Shown here in pieces: positions 1 to 9,086 of a stretch of DNA of 64,000 nucleotides (position 1 is its first letter; the number at the start of each line of letters is the position of its first letter). Both the position numbers and the translations under genes were made by a program. Location of the stretch: NCBI RefSeq assembly GCF_002087335.1, contig NZ_MWVJ01000102.1, forward strand, positions 62,001 through 126,000, in the 5' to 3' direction. The DNA is from Pseudophaeobacter leonis. GTDB taxonomy: Bacteria; Pseudomonadota; Alphaproteobacteria; Rhodobacterales; Rhodobacteraceae. Under the pieces are notes generated by a model. The model worked only from the letters and a program-made list of their open reading frames with translations, was not told where the DNA came from and made no database searches.

Positions 1-151
1 GGCGGCTGGCAGGGGTGGCGTTTGGAATCTCCCGCAGAGACGCGACCTGCAAAAAGCATTGATGCGTCAAAACTCAGAGCTTTTGCGTTGACTCGCGGCA
101 TCCGGGCGGTGCTTGCTTTATTGAGGATAGATACAGGAGAGGCCTGACAGG

Positions 152-784
152 ATGGACTTCAATCTCTGGCTTGCTTTTGCCGCGGCCTCTGCAGCACTCT
201 TGCTGATCCCGGGGCCCACTGTGCTGTTGGTGCTGAGCTATGCCCTCTCGAAAGGACGCCCGGTGGCCGTTGCCTCGGCTCTCGGCGTGGCATTTGGTGA
301 TCTCGTTGCCATGAGCACATCGCTTGCGGGACTTGGAGCGCTGGTTATGGCCTCGGCGACGCTGTTTTCTGCGTTGAAATGGGCAGGGGCCGCATATCTG
401 CTGTGGCTTGGCGTCAAACTCTGGCGGAGCGCGGCCGGGGCCACGGGGCTGGAGCAGCTGGTGAGCGCGGATACGGCGCAGGCCCAAGGCGTTTTTGCTC
501 ATACGGCTGCTGTGACGGCGCTGAACCCAAAATCCATTGCCTTTTTCATCGCCTTTGTGCGCCAGTTTCTGCGTCCCGGCGAGAGTCTGGCGCCGCAGTT
601 TGTCATCCTGATAGCCACCTTTGTTGGCCTCGCGGCCCTCAATGCCCTCGCCTATGCCCTTGTGGCAGACCGGCTGCGGCGCTGGATCTCACGCCCGGCA
701 ACACTTTCGACCCTCACCCGCAGTGGCGGCGTTGCCCTGATCGGCATGGGACTGGTGACAGCCCTGCTGCGGCGTCCGACCTGA
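152..784 (+). CDS. LysE/RhtB-family amino-acid exporter
   Basis: This 210-residue protein fits the LysE/RhtB superfamily of inner-membrane exporters for amino acids and homoserine-type metabolites. The usual length is about 205-210 residues. The N-terminal membrane segment runs into the family motif PGPTVLLVLSYALSKG near residues 20-35, and about six hydrophobic segments follow. A Shine-Dalgarno-like CAGGAGA lies about 12-18 bases before the ATG. It stands alone and is followed by apt on the same strand after a gap of about 145 bases. The substrate cannot be told from sequence. The first 150 bases of the window hold no recognisable gene. Confidence 0.85.
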   Translation: MDFNLWLAFAAASAALLLIPGPTVLLVLSYALSKGRPVAVASALGVAFGDLVAMSTSLAGLGALVMASATLFSALKWAGAAYLLWLGVKLWRSAAGATGLEQLVSADTAQAQGVFAHTAAVTALNPKSIAFFIAFVRQFLRPGESLAPQFVILIATFVGLAALNALAYALVADRLRRWISRPATLSTLTRSGGVALIGMGLVTALLRRPT

Positions 785-928
785 CGTCGGCCAGCTCTCT
801 CTCGGCCCTTGCCCCTTGCATACAGGCTCTGCTTCGGCCAAACCCCAGTTGGCCCGGAAAACAGCGGGCAGTATCCAGGACCTGTCAGGTCTTTGGCAAA
901 GACGCGCCCAGCAAAAGAAAGCCTGCCC

Positions 929-1467
929 ATGCCTAAGAAAACCGCCGTTAAAGACTACATCCGCCCATTGTCGACTTCCCGCACGAGGGCATCATGTTTC
1001 GCGATGTGACCACGCTGTTTGCCGATCCACGCGGCTTTCGCATGGCCATCGACCAGATGTTGCATCCCTATGCCGGCGAGCGGATCGACAAGGTGGTCGG
1101 GCTAGAGGCACGTGGGTTCATCATGGGCGGCGCCATCGCGCACCAGCTGAGCGTCGGTTTTGTGCCGATCCGCAAGAAAGGCAAGCTGCCAGGCCGCACG
1201 ATCAGCCAAGACTACAAGCTGGAATACGGTGAAGCCATTGTCGAGATTCACGAAGACGCCATCCAGCCCGGTGAAAAAGTCCTGGTCGTCGACGATCTGC
1301 TCGCAACCGGTGGCACGGCGTCGGCGGGCATCAAACTGATTGAGCGCTTGGGGGGCGAAATCGTCTCTTGCGCCTTTATCGTCGATCTGCCGGATCTGGG
1401 GGGGCGCAAAGTTCTCGAAGACATGGGCATGGATGTGCATGTTCTATGCGAGTTCGAGGGCGACTAA
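929..1467 (+). CDS. apt: Adenine phosphoribosyltransferase, apparent frameshift
   Basis: Adenine phosphoribosyltransferase makes AMP from adenine and PRPP in purine salvage in the cytoplasm. The PRPP-binding motif [13 protein letters not shown] is intact, as is the core FEARGF-like region ([16 protein letters not shown]). The ATG at 929 begins [12 protein letters not shown]. The reading frame then breaks near 964-967, after which the expected [18 protein letters not shown] continues in another frame to the stop at 1465-1467. One missing base (expected an ACC codon after CGC) restores a normal length of about 179 residues. The lesion matches the single-base lesions seen all over this window, so a sequence error is more likely than a real pseudogene. 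Confidence 0.85.
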
Positions 1468-1556
1468 GTAAAAGAGCTGGTTGCGCCAGCGTCCCAGCTT
1501 CCCCCGCCCGTCACCCCCCCATAAAAATGGGGCACTTCCCGTTGGGCATAGCCTTA

Positions 1557-1573
1557 TTGGCTCATTGAGCCAA
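1557..1573. repeat. Perfect 17-base palindrome downstream of apt
   Basis: TTGGCTCA-T-TGAGCCAA is a perfect inverted repeat with a one-base centre, about 90 bases past the apt stop. It has an A-run rather than a T-run on the plus-strand side, so it is not a standard intrinsic terminator for apt. It lies immediately before the GC-rich palindromic repeat at 1580. The gap 1468-1743 holds no gene that I can support. Confidence 0.6.
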
Positions 1574-1579
1574 AAAGGC

Positions 1580-1610
1580 CCGCCGCGCGACAGCGCGGTG
1601 CCCGGCCCAA
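1580..1610 (+). repeat. REP-like palindromic element, copy A
   Basis: The stem CCGCGC (1583-1588) and GCGCGG (1593-1598) encloses GACA and is followed by TGCCCGGCCCAA. It differs from copy F (58482-58512) at one base over about 30. It is followed by a second small hairpin, CCTCC-TTT-GGAGG, at 1621-1633. It is one of six such elements in intergenic gaps of the window. Confidence 0.65.
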
Positions 1611-1743
1611 GGGGCCAGGCCCTCCTTTGGAGGGATTTGGCTGCGCGAGAGCCTCCCCGTTGCGCGCGCAGCGAGGCGCCTCTGTCCCGGCGCCCTTTTG
1701 GCTTCCCTGGCACCATGAGACATTCACCCATCGCCCTCATCCA

Positions 1744-3180
1744 TCACTCTTCCCCATCAACCTGTGGGAAAATCACCCCTTGGTTCATGATTCCCTTGGG
1801 ATCCAGCGCCTGTTTGATCGCCCTCATCGCGGCAAGTTTGACAGGATCTCCATAGCGCTGCAAATCTGCCACCTTCATTCGACCAACGCCATGCTCGGCA
1901 CTGAATGAGCCATCCAAATCATCCACGAGATCATGCACGGCCTGCTGCACAGCCCCACGCAGGCTCTCATAGTCATGGCGAGACCTGCCTTTCGCAGGGA
2001 AAACATTGTAGTGCAGATTGCCATCCCCAAGATGACCAAAACAGTTGATCCGCATGTCCCCTGCCACCAGCCCTGCGATCGCCTCACGACCCCGGTGAAT
2101 GAACTCTGGAATGGCCGAAATCGGCACCGATACATCATGGCTCGCGATCGAGCCTACCAGGCGATTTGCCTCGGGTATCTGTTCACGTGCTGCCCACAGC
2201 GCCTGAGCCTGTGTTTCGAATTGCGCGATAACACCGTCCTCGGCCAGACCGGCGTCAACTGCCGCCTCAAAGAGATCCGCAAGCGCGGCCACCGGATCTT
2301 GCCCCCGGGCAAGCCCCAGATCGATCAGAACAGCCCATTCCGGAGCCACGTCAAAAGGTTGGCGCAGCTGTGGCAGATGCTCGGCAAGAAATTCCAGCCC
2401 CTGACGATGCAACAACTCAAAGGCACTGATAGCCTCTCCCAGATGGTCCCGCGCCAAAGCAAGCAGCGCAATCGCCGCCTCTGGCGAGGGCACCACAAAA
2501 ACAGCTACCCCCTGCTGCGCCGGAATAGGGGCCAATTTCAACGCAGCAGCAGTGATAATACCCAATGTCCCCTCCGCGCCGACCAGAAGGTTGCGCAGGT
2601 CATAGCCTGCGTTGTCCTTGCGCAACCGGGTCAGCCCGTTCCAGATCTCACCCGTTGGCAACACGGCTTCCAGCCCCAGGCACAGATCGCGCGCATTACC
2701 GTCGCGCAACACATTGACCCCGCCGGCATTGGTCGACAGGTTGCCGCCAATGCGGGCCGAGCCCTCGGCGGCCAGCGACAGCGGGAACAATCGCCTCTGC
2801 GCCAATGCTGCTTCCTGCCCCTCCGCCAGGATCGCACCAGCCTCGGCCACCAAAACGTTTTCCTCCGGGTAGACGGCCCTGATTTGCCCCACCCGCTCCA
2901 GCGAGATCAGCAAAGGCGCAACACCGTCGGGTTTGACCTGTCCACCAACCAGGCCGGTTCCACCGCCATAGGGCACCACCGGCACGCGCGCAGCATTTGC
3001 CGCCTGTACCAGGACAGATACCTGCTCAACGCTGCTTGGTTTGGCCAGCAGACCAACCTGCCCCGTGTAGCGCCCACGCGGCTCTTCCAGAAATCTGGGT
3101 TCGGGCGGGCAAAGCACTCCCTGTGGCAACAAGGGCGACAGGGCCGCGGCGAAGGCGGCATCGGCAGGTGTATAGCTCAT
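1744..3180 (-). CDS. FAD-linked oxidase, D-2-hydroxyacid dehydrogenase type
   Basis: This 478-residue protein belongs to the vanillyl-alcohol-oxidase superfamily (GlcD / D-lactate dehydrogenase / D-2-hydroxyglutarate dehydrogenase). The N-terminal PCMH-type FAD domain has the pyrophosphate-binding PYGGGTGLVGG (about residues 70-80) and the IGGNLSTNAGG segment. The C-terminal oxidase domain has FGHLGDGNLHYNVFP and SAEHGVGR, which carry the metal- and substrate-binding histidines of the family. It probably oxidises a D-2-hydroxyacid and passes electrons to a quinone or flavoprotein. The exact substrate cannot be chosen. It is monocistronic as far as can be seen and ends just beyond the repeat-bearing gap after apt. 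Confidence 0.85.
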   Translation of the reverse strand: MSYTPADAAFAAALSPLLPQGVLCPPEPRFLEEPRGRYTGQVGLLAKPSSVEQVSVLVQAANAARVPVVPYGGGTGLVGGQVKPDGVAPLLISLERVGQIRAVYPEENVLVAEAGAILAEGQEAALAQRRLFPLSLAAEGSARIGGNLSTNAGGVNVLRDGNARDLCLGLEAVLPTGEIWNGLTRLRKDNAGYDLRNLLVGAEGTLGIITAAALKLAPIPAQQGVAVFVVPSPEAAIALLALARDHLGEAISAFELLHRQGLEFLAEHLPQLRQPFDVAPEWAVLIDLGLARGQDPVAALADLFEAAVDAGLAEDGVIAQFETQAQALWAAREQIPEANRLVGSIASHDVSVPISAIPEFIHRGREAIAGLVAGDMRINCFGHLGDGNLHYNVFPAKGRSRHDYESLRGAVQQAVHDLVDDLDGSFSAEHGVGRMKVADLQRYGDPVKLAAMRAIKQALDPKGIMNQGVIFPQVDGEE

Positions 3181-3342
3181 ACCCCTGCATCCTCAATCCA
3201 AGGCCGCATGGCAAGCCCCGACAAACACCAAAGGCCCAAGCCGTTCCCCCAGGCCATTCTCCCAGGCCGGTCTTTCAGGCCATTCTTCCAGACCACGGCG
3301 ACAACGGCCAAACACCAGAGCCTTGCAAGGCACCGCTGCCGC

Positions 3343-3371
3343 GCCGCGCGCCTGCGCGGCGCCGGGCCCAA
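3343..3371 (+). repeat. REP-like palindromic element, copy B
   Basis: The stem GCCGCGC (3343-3349) pairs with GCGCGGC (3354-3360) and is followed by GCCGGGCCCAA. Further along, at about 3411-3432, comes GGGCGCGGGAGCCCCCCC, a tail also found behind copy D. It fills the gap between the FAD oxidase start and the acetyltransferase end (3181-3468), where no gene is seen. Confidence 0.6.
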
Positions 3372-3468
3372 GCCCTGCAGGAGCGGCGCTTGGCCTGAGC
3401 CAAAGCCCTCAAAAGGGCGCGGGAGCCCCCCCCTCGCGGTCAATGCAACATTTGCAAAATCACAGGTT

Positions 3469-4054
3469 CTAGCCCGCCTGCGTACGGCCTCGCCGGTCGT
3501 GGCGCAAAGCCGCATAAAGCACATGAGTGCGCCAGCGGCCGCCGATCTGCAGGTAGGACTGCGCCCCACCCTCGTATTTGAAGCCAGACTTTTCCAACAA
3601 GCCGCGCGAGGCAGTGTTTTCCGGCAAACAGGCCGCCTCGATCCGGCTCAGGTCCAGTTTTCCATAAGCGTAGTGCACAACCGCCCCAATGGCCTCGCGC
3701 ATATAGCCCTGTCGGCCAAAGGGCTGACCCGTCCAGTAGCCCAGCGTGCCGGCCATCGCCGGGCCACGCCGGACATTGTCCAGCGTAATGGCCCCAACAA
3801 TCATCTGGTCCTCGCGCCGGATTCAGGAACAGCGGCAGCGCTGTGCCTCCTGAGACCGAGCGCTGCGCCCAGTAGACCCGGTTGGTAAAGGACTTGCGCC
3901 CCAGATGGTCCGCAGCCCAGGCCGGCTCCCAGGGGGTGAGATAGGCCTGGCTTTGCAGTCGCAACGCCGCCCAGGCGTGAAAGTCCGAATGCACTGGGGG
4001 CCGCAGCGTCAGCCGCTCTGTTTCAAGCCTGAGTTTGCGACGGCCCAGCAACAT
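3469..4054 (-). CDS. GNAT acetyltransferase, RimJ-like, apparent frameshift
   Basis: This is a GCN5-related N-acetyltransferase of the RimJ/RimL type, which acetylates the N-terminus of ribosomal proteins or similar acceptors. The N-terminal half reads LETERLTLRPPVHSDFHAWA. The C-terminal half carries MIVGAITLDN, the acetyl-CoA loop region (GQPFGRQGYMREA) and NTASRGLLEKSGFKYEG. The two halves lie in different frames. One extra base near 3822-3823 explains this, since removing it gives the family-typical LFLIRREDQMIVGAI across the break. The ATG overlaps the stop of the upstream M16 peptidase as TGATG, so translation is probably coupled. Confidence 0.8.
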
Positions 4055-5315
4055 CAGGCGACACGGCGCTCCTGCAGGGCCTGCAGGCTTGGCGCCGTCT
4101 CAACCGGACCATAAAGCGCCATGGCTGCCGGGGCGCGCACCGCCAGCTGCTCAGCCAGCGCCCGCACGTCCTCGGTGGTGACTGCATTGATCAGCTTTAC
4201 CGTTTCTTCCAGCGGCGGCCCCCGGGCCCAGATCTGCACCAGCCGCGCCAGACGTTCGGCCGGTTGGTGGGGCTTTCCAGCCCCATCAGCATGCCGGCCT
4301 TCATCTGAGCCCGGGCGCGCTCCACTTCGGCGTCGTTCATATCCTCAGCCGCGCGTTTCATCTCATCGATGGTGATATGGGCCAGCTCCTCAACCTGCTC
4401 GCCAGAGGTTCCGGCATAGATCGTGGTGCTGCCGGTATCGGCATGGGCGCCGGCCTGAGCAAAGATGGTATAGCACAGCCCGCGCTTTTCACGCACCTCC
4501 TGGAACAGGCGACTGGACATGCCACCGCCCATGACGCCGGCATAGATCTGCGCCGTGTAGATCGCGGCATCACGATACCCCGGGCTTTCAAGCGAGAGCC
4601 CAAAATGTGCCTGCTCCAGATCCTTGGCGTGCCGCGCCTCACCGCCGGTGAAATGCGCAGGCTCAACCACCAGCGATGGCCGTGCCTGCATGTCGCCAAA
4701 CAGATCTTCCGCCAGCTTCACCAGGCTCTCGTGATCCACCGCACCAGCCGCCGACAGGATCATCTGGCCGGGGCCGTAGTGTTCCGAGACAAACTGCGTC
4801 AGGTCTTCGCGATTGAAGGCGCTCACCCGTTCGGCAGGCCCCAGAATGGTGCGGCCCAGCGGTTGGTTGTGATAGCTCTCTTCCTGCAGCCAGTCAAAGA
4901 TCACGTCATCCGGTGTGTCCAGCGCCTGACCGATCTCTTGCAGGATCACGCCACGCTCCACCTCGATTTCGCGCGGATCAAACACCGGGTTGCGCAGGAT
5001 ATCCGCCAGCACGTCCAGCGCCAGTGGTACATCATCCTGCAGCACCCGCGCATAATAGGCCGTCACCTCGCGCGAGGTATAGGCGTTGATATAGCCGCCC
5101 ACGTCCTCGACCGCCTCGGCGATCTGCAAGGCCGTGCGCCGCTTGGTGCCCTTAAAGGCCATGTGCTCGAGAAAATGCGCGATGCCGTTCTGCTCCAGCC
5201 GCTCATTGCGACCCCCGGCGGTGACCCAGATCCCGATCGAGGCCGACTGCAGACCCGGCATAGCCTCGGTCACGATCCGAAAGCCATTGGCCAGTTGGTG
5301 CTGCTGGACGCTCAC
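4054..5315 (-). CDS. M16-family zinc peptidase (processing-peptidase-like), apparent frameshift
   Basis: The product of about 420 residues resembles the mitochondrial processing peptidase beta subunit and related bacterial M16B peptidases. The inverted zinc motif HFLEH (H47, E50, H51) is present, with the downstream acidic helix EIEVERGVILQEI. Translation most likely starts at GTG 5315, giving MSVQQHQLANGFRIVTE; this is the family-typical start and lies 10 bases past the thrC stop. The frame breaks near 4259-4262, where one missing G in GGGCC separates LESPTNR from AERLARLVQIWARG. Downstream the stop overlaps the acetyltransferase start. The thrC-peptidase-acetyltransferase order is conserved in Rhodobacteraceae (recalled, not checked). 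Confidence 0.85.
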
Positions 5316-5325
5316 TGAAGAGTTC

Positions 5326-6714
5326 TCATTGTGCGATGTTCTTTCTGATATGATCTTCGATAGCACCAAGGTCATTGGCGATCTGGCTTACCCGCTCGTC
5401 GCGGTCATAAAGGTCCGCCATACGCTCTGGCAGCGACGGATAGATCCCCGAGGCCTCCTCGACGGCGGCGGGGAATTTGGCCGGATGCGCGGTGGCCAGT
5501 GTAATCATCGGCACGCTTGACTCGCGCAGCTCATTGGCCACCTTGACGCCAACAGCGCCGTGCGGGCACAAAAGCTCGCCCGTGGCGACACCTTCGGATT
5601 TGATTGTTGCCATGGTTTCCGCCTCAGAGGCACGGCCTGATTTATAGGTCTGAGACAGCGCCTGCATGGCACCCTGGCTGACCTCAAAGCCGCCGCTTTT
5701 CAGCTCATCCATCAGCTGCGCCACAGCACCGGCATCCTTGTCATAGGCAAAATACAATGCCCGCTCAAAGTTGGACGAGACCTGAATATCCATCGAGGGC
5801 GAGATCGACGGCACGGTTGCGCCCTTGTGGTAGCCCTCGCCTTTCAGGCAGCGGTGCAGGATGTCGTTTTGATTGGTCGCAACCACCAGATCCTTGATCG
5901 GCAGCCCCATTTGCTGTGCGATATAGCCCGCGAAGATGTCGCCAAAGTTGCCGGTAGGGACGGTAAAGCTCACCTCGCGCGCGGGCGCGCCCAGGCTGAC
6001 GGCGGAGGAGAAGTAATAGACCACCTGCGCCAGGACGCGGGCGATATTGATCGAGTTGACCCCGGCCAGTTTGACGCCATCGCGAAAGTCGAAGTCGTTG
6101 AACATGTCTTTGACCCGCGCCTGGCAGTCGTCAAAGTCACCGTCCAGCGCCAGCGCATGCACGTTCTTGTCGGCAGGCGTTGTCATCTGACGCCGCTGCA
6201 CCTCAGACACCCGCCCATGCGGATAGAGGATAAAGACATCAACATTGCTGAGACCGCGAAAGGCCTCCATCGCCGCCGAGCCGGTATCCCCCGAGGTAGC
6301 ACCCGCAATGGTGACACGCTCACCGCGGCGCTCTAACGCCACCTGAAACAGCTGACCAATCAGCTGCATGGCAAAATCTTTGAAGGCCAGAGTGGGGCCG
6401 TGAAACAGCTCCAGCAGGAAATGGTTCGGCGCCAGCTGTTTCAGAGGCGCGCGTGCCGCATGATCAAAGTCGGCATAGGCGCGGGAGATGATGCCGTGAA
6501 ACTCTTCGTCGGTAAAACAGTCGCCCAGGAAAGGACGCATCACCCGAAAGGCAGTTTCCTCATAGGACAGCCCGCCAAGCGCTGCGATCTCTTCGCGGCC
6601 CATCTGTGGAATCTCGGCCGGCACATAGAGGCCCCCATCGCGGGCCAGACCGGTCAGCATTGCCTCTTCAAAAGTCAGCTCGGGCGCCTGCCCACGGGTG
6701 GAGATATATTTCAT
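5326..6714 (-). CDS. thrC: Threonine synthase
   Basis: This 462-residue PLP enzyme converts O-phosphohomoserine to threonine, the last step of threonine synthesis. The N-terminus MKYISTRGQAPELTFEEA is characteristic. The PLP-binding lysine is K112 in HGPTLAFKDFAMQ, and GATSGDTGSAA gives the phosphate-binding loop. The frame is intact. It lies 4 bases downstream of the SURF1 gene and just upstream of the M16 peptidase, so all three are probably transcribed together with the oxidase cluster. Confidence 0.95.
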   Translation of the reverse strand: MKYISTRGQAPELTFEEAMLTGLARDGGLYVPAEIPQMGREEIAALGGLSYEETAFRVMRPFLGDCFTDEEFHGIISRAYADFDHAARAPLKQLAPNHFLLELFHGPTLAFKDFAMQLIGQLFQVALERRGERVTIAGATSGDTGSAAMEAFRGLSNVDVFILYPHGRVSEVQRRQMTTPADKNVHALALDGDFDDCQARVKDMFNDFDFRDGVKLAGVNSINIARVLAQVVYYFSSAVSLGAPAREVSFTVPTGNFGDIFAGYIAQQMGLPIKDLVVATNQNDILHRCLKGEGYHKGATVPSISPSMDIQVSSNFERALYFAYDKDAGAVAQLMDELKSGGFEVSQGAMQALSQTYKSGRASEAETMATIKSEGVATGELLCPHGAVGVKVANELRESSVPMITLATAHPAKFPAAVEEASGIYPSLPERMADLYDRDERVSQIANDLGAIEDHIRKNIAQ

Positions 6715-6718
6715 CGCT

Positions 6719-7393
6719 TCAGCCTTTGGGTTTGGCGTTTGAGCGCCATAGAAAAGAGGCGGTCATCGCGGCCCAGATAAAGGCCAGCGAAAACCAGGTG
6801 ATCGCATATTGCAAGTGGTTGTTTGGGATGCCTGCAGTTGTCACCCCCTGCGGTGTCACAGGTGTCTCAGGAGAGATGCTGCGGGCAACAATCAGAACCG
6901 GCTCTGTGCCCAGCCGATTGGCCATATAGGCGATATCGCGGGCGTAGAGGATATTGGTGTCGACTTCGGGTGGAGGCGTTGTCCAATCCCCCTCATCCGG
7001 CCACAAAAGATTCCCGGTCACCGCAACGGCTCCGGACCAGCGGAGAATGTTCTTGTCGGCTGCCGGAATGAAGCCACGATCCAAAAGCAGGCGGCGTCCA
7101 TCGCCCATGATAAGGGCTGAGATCACTCGGTAGCCTGTCTCGGCATCCTTGGTGACCCAGAACACATGCAGATCCTCGGCTCCCAGCTCCCCTTCTGCGG
7201 TGACGGCACGGTAGCGGTCTTGCTGCTCAGTCGGGCTTTGCGGAACAGCAACGGGGGCCGCTGCGATACGGGTCTCGATAGTCTGCATAAGGTCATCTTT
7301 CCAGGCCAGACGCTTGAGCCGCCAAGTGCCAAGACTCAAGAGAGTCGCCAGCCCAAGCCCGCCAATCACCAGAAAGAAGAACAGTCGCCGCAT
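6719..7393 (-). CDS. SURF1-family cytochrome oxidase assembly protein
   Basis: This 224-residue SURF1 protein helps insert or stabilise heme a in cytochrome c oxidase subunit I. An N-terminal membrane helix (FFFLVIGGLGLATLLSLGTWRLKRL) includes the family GTWQ-like motif (here GTWRLKRLAWK). The periplasmic domain contains LLLDRGFIPA, and a C-terminal membrane helix (HLQYAITWFSLAFIWAAM) carries the conserved HLxYAxTWF. It is cotranscribed with ctaE upstream and thrC 4 bases downstream. Confidence 0.92.
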   Translation of the reverse strand: MRRLFFFLVIGGLGLATLLSLGTWRLKRLAWKDDLMQTIETRIAAAPVAVPQSPTEQQDRYRAVTAEGELGAEDLHVFWVTKDAETGYRVISALIMGDGRRLLLDRGFIPAADKNILRWSGAVAVTGNLLWPDEGDWTTPPPEVDTNILYARDIAYMANRLGTEPVLIVARSISPETPVTPQGVTTAGIPNNHLQYAITWFSLAFIWAAMTASFLWRSNAKPKG

Positions 7394-7410
7394 GGCACCC
7401 TCTCATAGGA

Positions 7411-7439
7411 ACAGCGCGCGAGGAGACCTCGCGCGCTGT
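7411..7439. repeat. Perfect 13-bp hairpin between ctaE and SURF1
   Basis: ACAGCGCGCGAGG (7411-7423) and CCTCGCGCGCTGT (7427-7439) are perfect inverted repeats around an AGA loop. No T-run follows on either strand. On the minus-strand mRNA it sits between the ctaE stop and the SURF1 start. It could be a processing or stability structure, or a weak attenuator; the sequence alone does not decide. Confidence 0.65.
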
Positions 7440-7500
7440 GGTAGATACGGTTTCGTTGCGATTTTGAAAACCACAAAGATGTACCCGGTACATTCCGGTC

Positions 7501-8310
7501 TTACAGTCCGGCGGTGCCCCAGAGGTAGACCGCAAAGAACAGGAAGAGCCAGACCACGTCCACGAAGTGCCAGTACCAAGCTGCCGCCTCAAAGCCGACG
7601 TGCTGCTCGGGGGTGAAATCACCCTTGATTGCACGGATCAGGCAGACCGTCAGGAAGATGGTGCCCAGCAGAACGTGGAAACCGTGGAAGCCGGTGGCCA
7701 TGAAGAAGTTCGAGTAGAACTCATCGCCGCCAAACTGCCAGCCTTCGTGCAGCAGGTGCGCGTATTCATAGCCCTGCAGGAAGGTGAAGAAAACGCCCAG
7801 TACGATGCCAATCGACAGACCCTGAATCAGGGCCTTACGGTCGTTGCCATGCACCAGCGCATGGTGCGCCCAGGTCACCGCACAGCCCGACAGCAGCAGA
7901 ACCAGCGTGTTGATCAGCGGCAGATGAAAAGGATCAACCGCGTAGATCTCGGGCTTAGCGTATTCGGTGCCGAAATACTCTTCCATTGGGTAGATCGCGT
8001 GTTTGAAGAACGACCAGAACCAGGCAAAGAAGAACATCACTTCGGACATCACAAACAGGATGAAGCCGTAGCGCAGCCCGATACGGACCACCAAAGTGTG
8101 ATCGCCCTGACGCGCCTCGGTGACCATTTCAGCCCACCAAGCATAGCTGACGTAGAGCACCAGCACCAGGCCACCCCAGAACATCCAGGCTGTTATGCCC
8201 TGCATCCACAAGACGGCCCCGAAGAGCATGATGAAACCGCCAACAGCTGCCAGCAATGGCAGGATTGAAGGAGGCAGAATGTGAAAATCGTGATTTTTAG
8301 CGTGCGCCAT
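7501..8310 (-). CDS. ctaE: Cytochrome c oxidase subunit III
   Basis: This 269-residue integral membrane subunit of aa3-type cytochrome c oxidase has about seven hydrophobic segments. It begins [16 protein letters not shown] and carries typical subunit III segments such as [30 protein letters not shown] and [14 protein letters not shown] near the C-terminus. The frame is intact. It follows ctaG by 23 bases and precedes SURF1. The catalytic subunit I gene (ctaD) is not in this window. Confidence 0.95.
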   Translation of the reverse strand: MAHAKNHDFHILPPSILPLLAAVGGFIMLFGAVLWMQGITAWMFWGGLVLVLYVSYAWWAEMVTEARQGDHTLVVRIGLRYGFILFVMSEVMFFFAWFWSFFKHAIYPMEEYFGTEYAKPEIYAVDPFHLPLINTLVLLLSGCAVTWAHHALVHGNDRKALIQGLSIGIVLGVFFTFLQGYEYAHLLHEGWQFGGDEFYSNFFMATGFHGFHVLLGTIFLTVCLIRAIKGDFTPEQHVGFEAAAWYWHFVDVVWLFLFFAVYLWGTAGL

Positions 8311-8333
8311 TTAAGTGTCCCTCACCCATCGGC

Positions 8334-8921
8334 CTAATTCGTGGTAAGATCTGCCCCGGTGTTTATCCCGGTATCGAGAGCGGCATAGCCCTCGGGCAGA
8401 TCGATTTCATAAAACGTGTACGAAAGTGTGATCGTATGCACGAATTTTCCGTCCCGGTCGGTAACGATTTCCGGGTCGACAAAGAAGGTCACGGGCATTT
8501 CCACCCGCTCCCCCGGTTGCAGCACCTGCTCGGTAAAGCAGAAGCAGTCGATTTTTTCAAAGAACGCGCCTGCGGAATAGGGCGTCACATTGTACGAAGC
8601 CTGCCCCGCGACAGGGCGGCTTGTTGGATTATAGGCCTCATAGAAGGCGAGGCCGGTCTCCCCGATCTTGAGCTCCATCTCGCGCTGCACCGGCTTGAAC
8701 TCCCAGGCCATGCCGCGTTCTTTGGAGGCATCAAATCGTACCGTGATGGTCTCGTCCAGAACAGTTTCAGAGCCCTTTGCCGCCACACCTGTGATGCCGC
8801 CAATCCCTGTTACCCGGCAAAACCAGTCGTAAAACGGCACCGAGGCCCAAGACAGCGCGCCCATGGTGACGACAAGCGCCACCAGTTGAACAACTGTTTT
8901 CTGGGGTCCTTTAAGGGCCAT
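8334..8921 (-). CDS. ctaG: Cytochrome c oxidase assembly protein CtaG/Cox11
   Basis: This 195-residue copper chaperone delivers Cu(I) to the CuB site of oxidase subunit I. One N-terminal membrane helix (VVQLVALVVTMGALSWASVPFYDWFCRVTG) precedes a periplasmic domain. The copper-binding motif CFCFTEQ is visible in DCFCFTEQVLQPGE, and the FYDWFCRVTG segment is a Cox11 hallmark. The ATG overlaps the stop of the small upstream membrane gene by one base (TAATG), which implies translational coupling. Confidence 0.93.
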   Translation of the reverse strand: MALKGPQKTVVQLVALVVTMGALSWASVPFYDWFCRVTGIGGITGVAAKGSETVLDETITVRFDASKERGMAWEFKPVQREMELKIGETGLAFYEAYNPTSRPVAGQASYNVTPYSAGAFFEKIDCFCFTEQVLQPGERVEMPVTFFVDPEIVTDRDGKFVHTITLSYTFYEIDLPEGYAALDTGINTGADLTTN

Positions 8922-9085
8922 TAGTCCTGCTCACCCTGGGTTTGTGGAAACTGAAAGCCGTTTGATGTCACCTTGACCATGGTCAGGGCCAGCACCAGCA
9001 CCACAAAGCCGCCGAGCAACAGGGCGACGCCCATATTGCGGCCAAAGCGGCGTTTGTGCAGATCGTGTTCTTTGTTCAAAGCCAT
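8921..9085 (-). CDS. Small single-helix membrane protein of the oxidase cluster
   Basis: The product is 54 residues. It starts MALNKEHDLHKRRFGRN, then has one membrane helix (GVALLLGGFVVLVLALTMVKV) and a short tail. The start at 9085 is chosen because GGAGG lies about 9 bases upstream and the ctaB stop is one base away; an upstream in-frame ATG would overlap ctaB. Similar small genes sit between ctaB and ctaG in other Rhodobacteraceae (from memory). It probably takes part in oxidase assembly, by position only. Confidence 0.8.
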   Translation of the reverse strand: MALNKEHDLHKRRFGRNMGVALLLGGFVVLVLALTMVKVTSNGFQFPQTQGEQD

Positions 9086-9086
9086 A

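Noticed and set aside
1933-3888. Long plus-strand frame of 651 codons
   Set aside because: It is antisense to the FAD-linked oxidase and the acetyltransferase, has no recognisable domain and is a GC-skew shadow.
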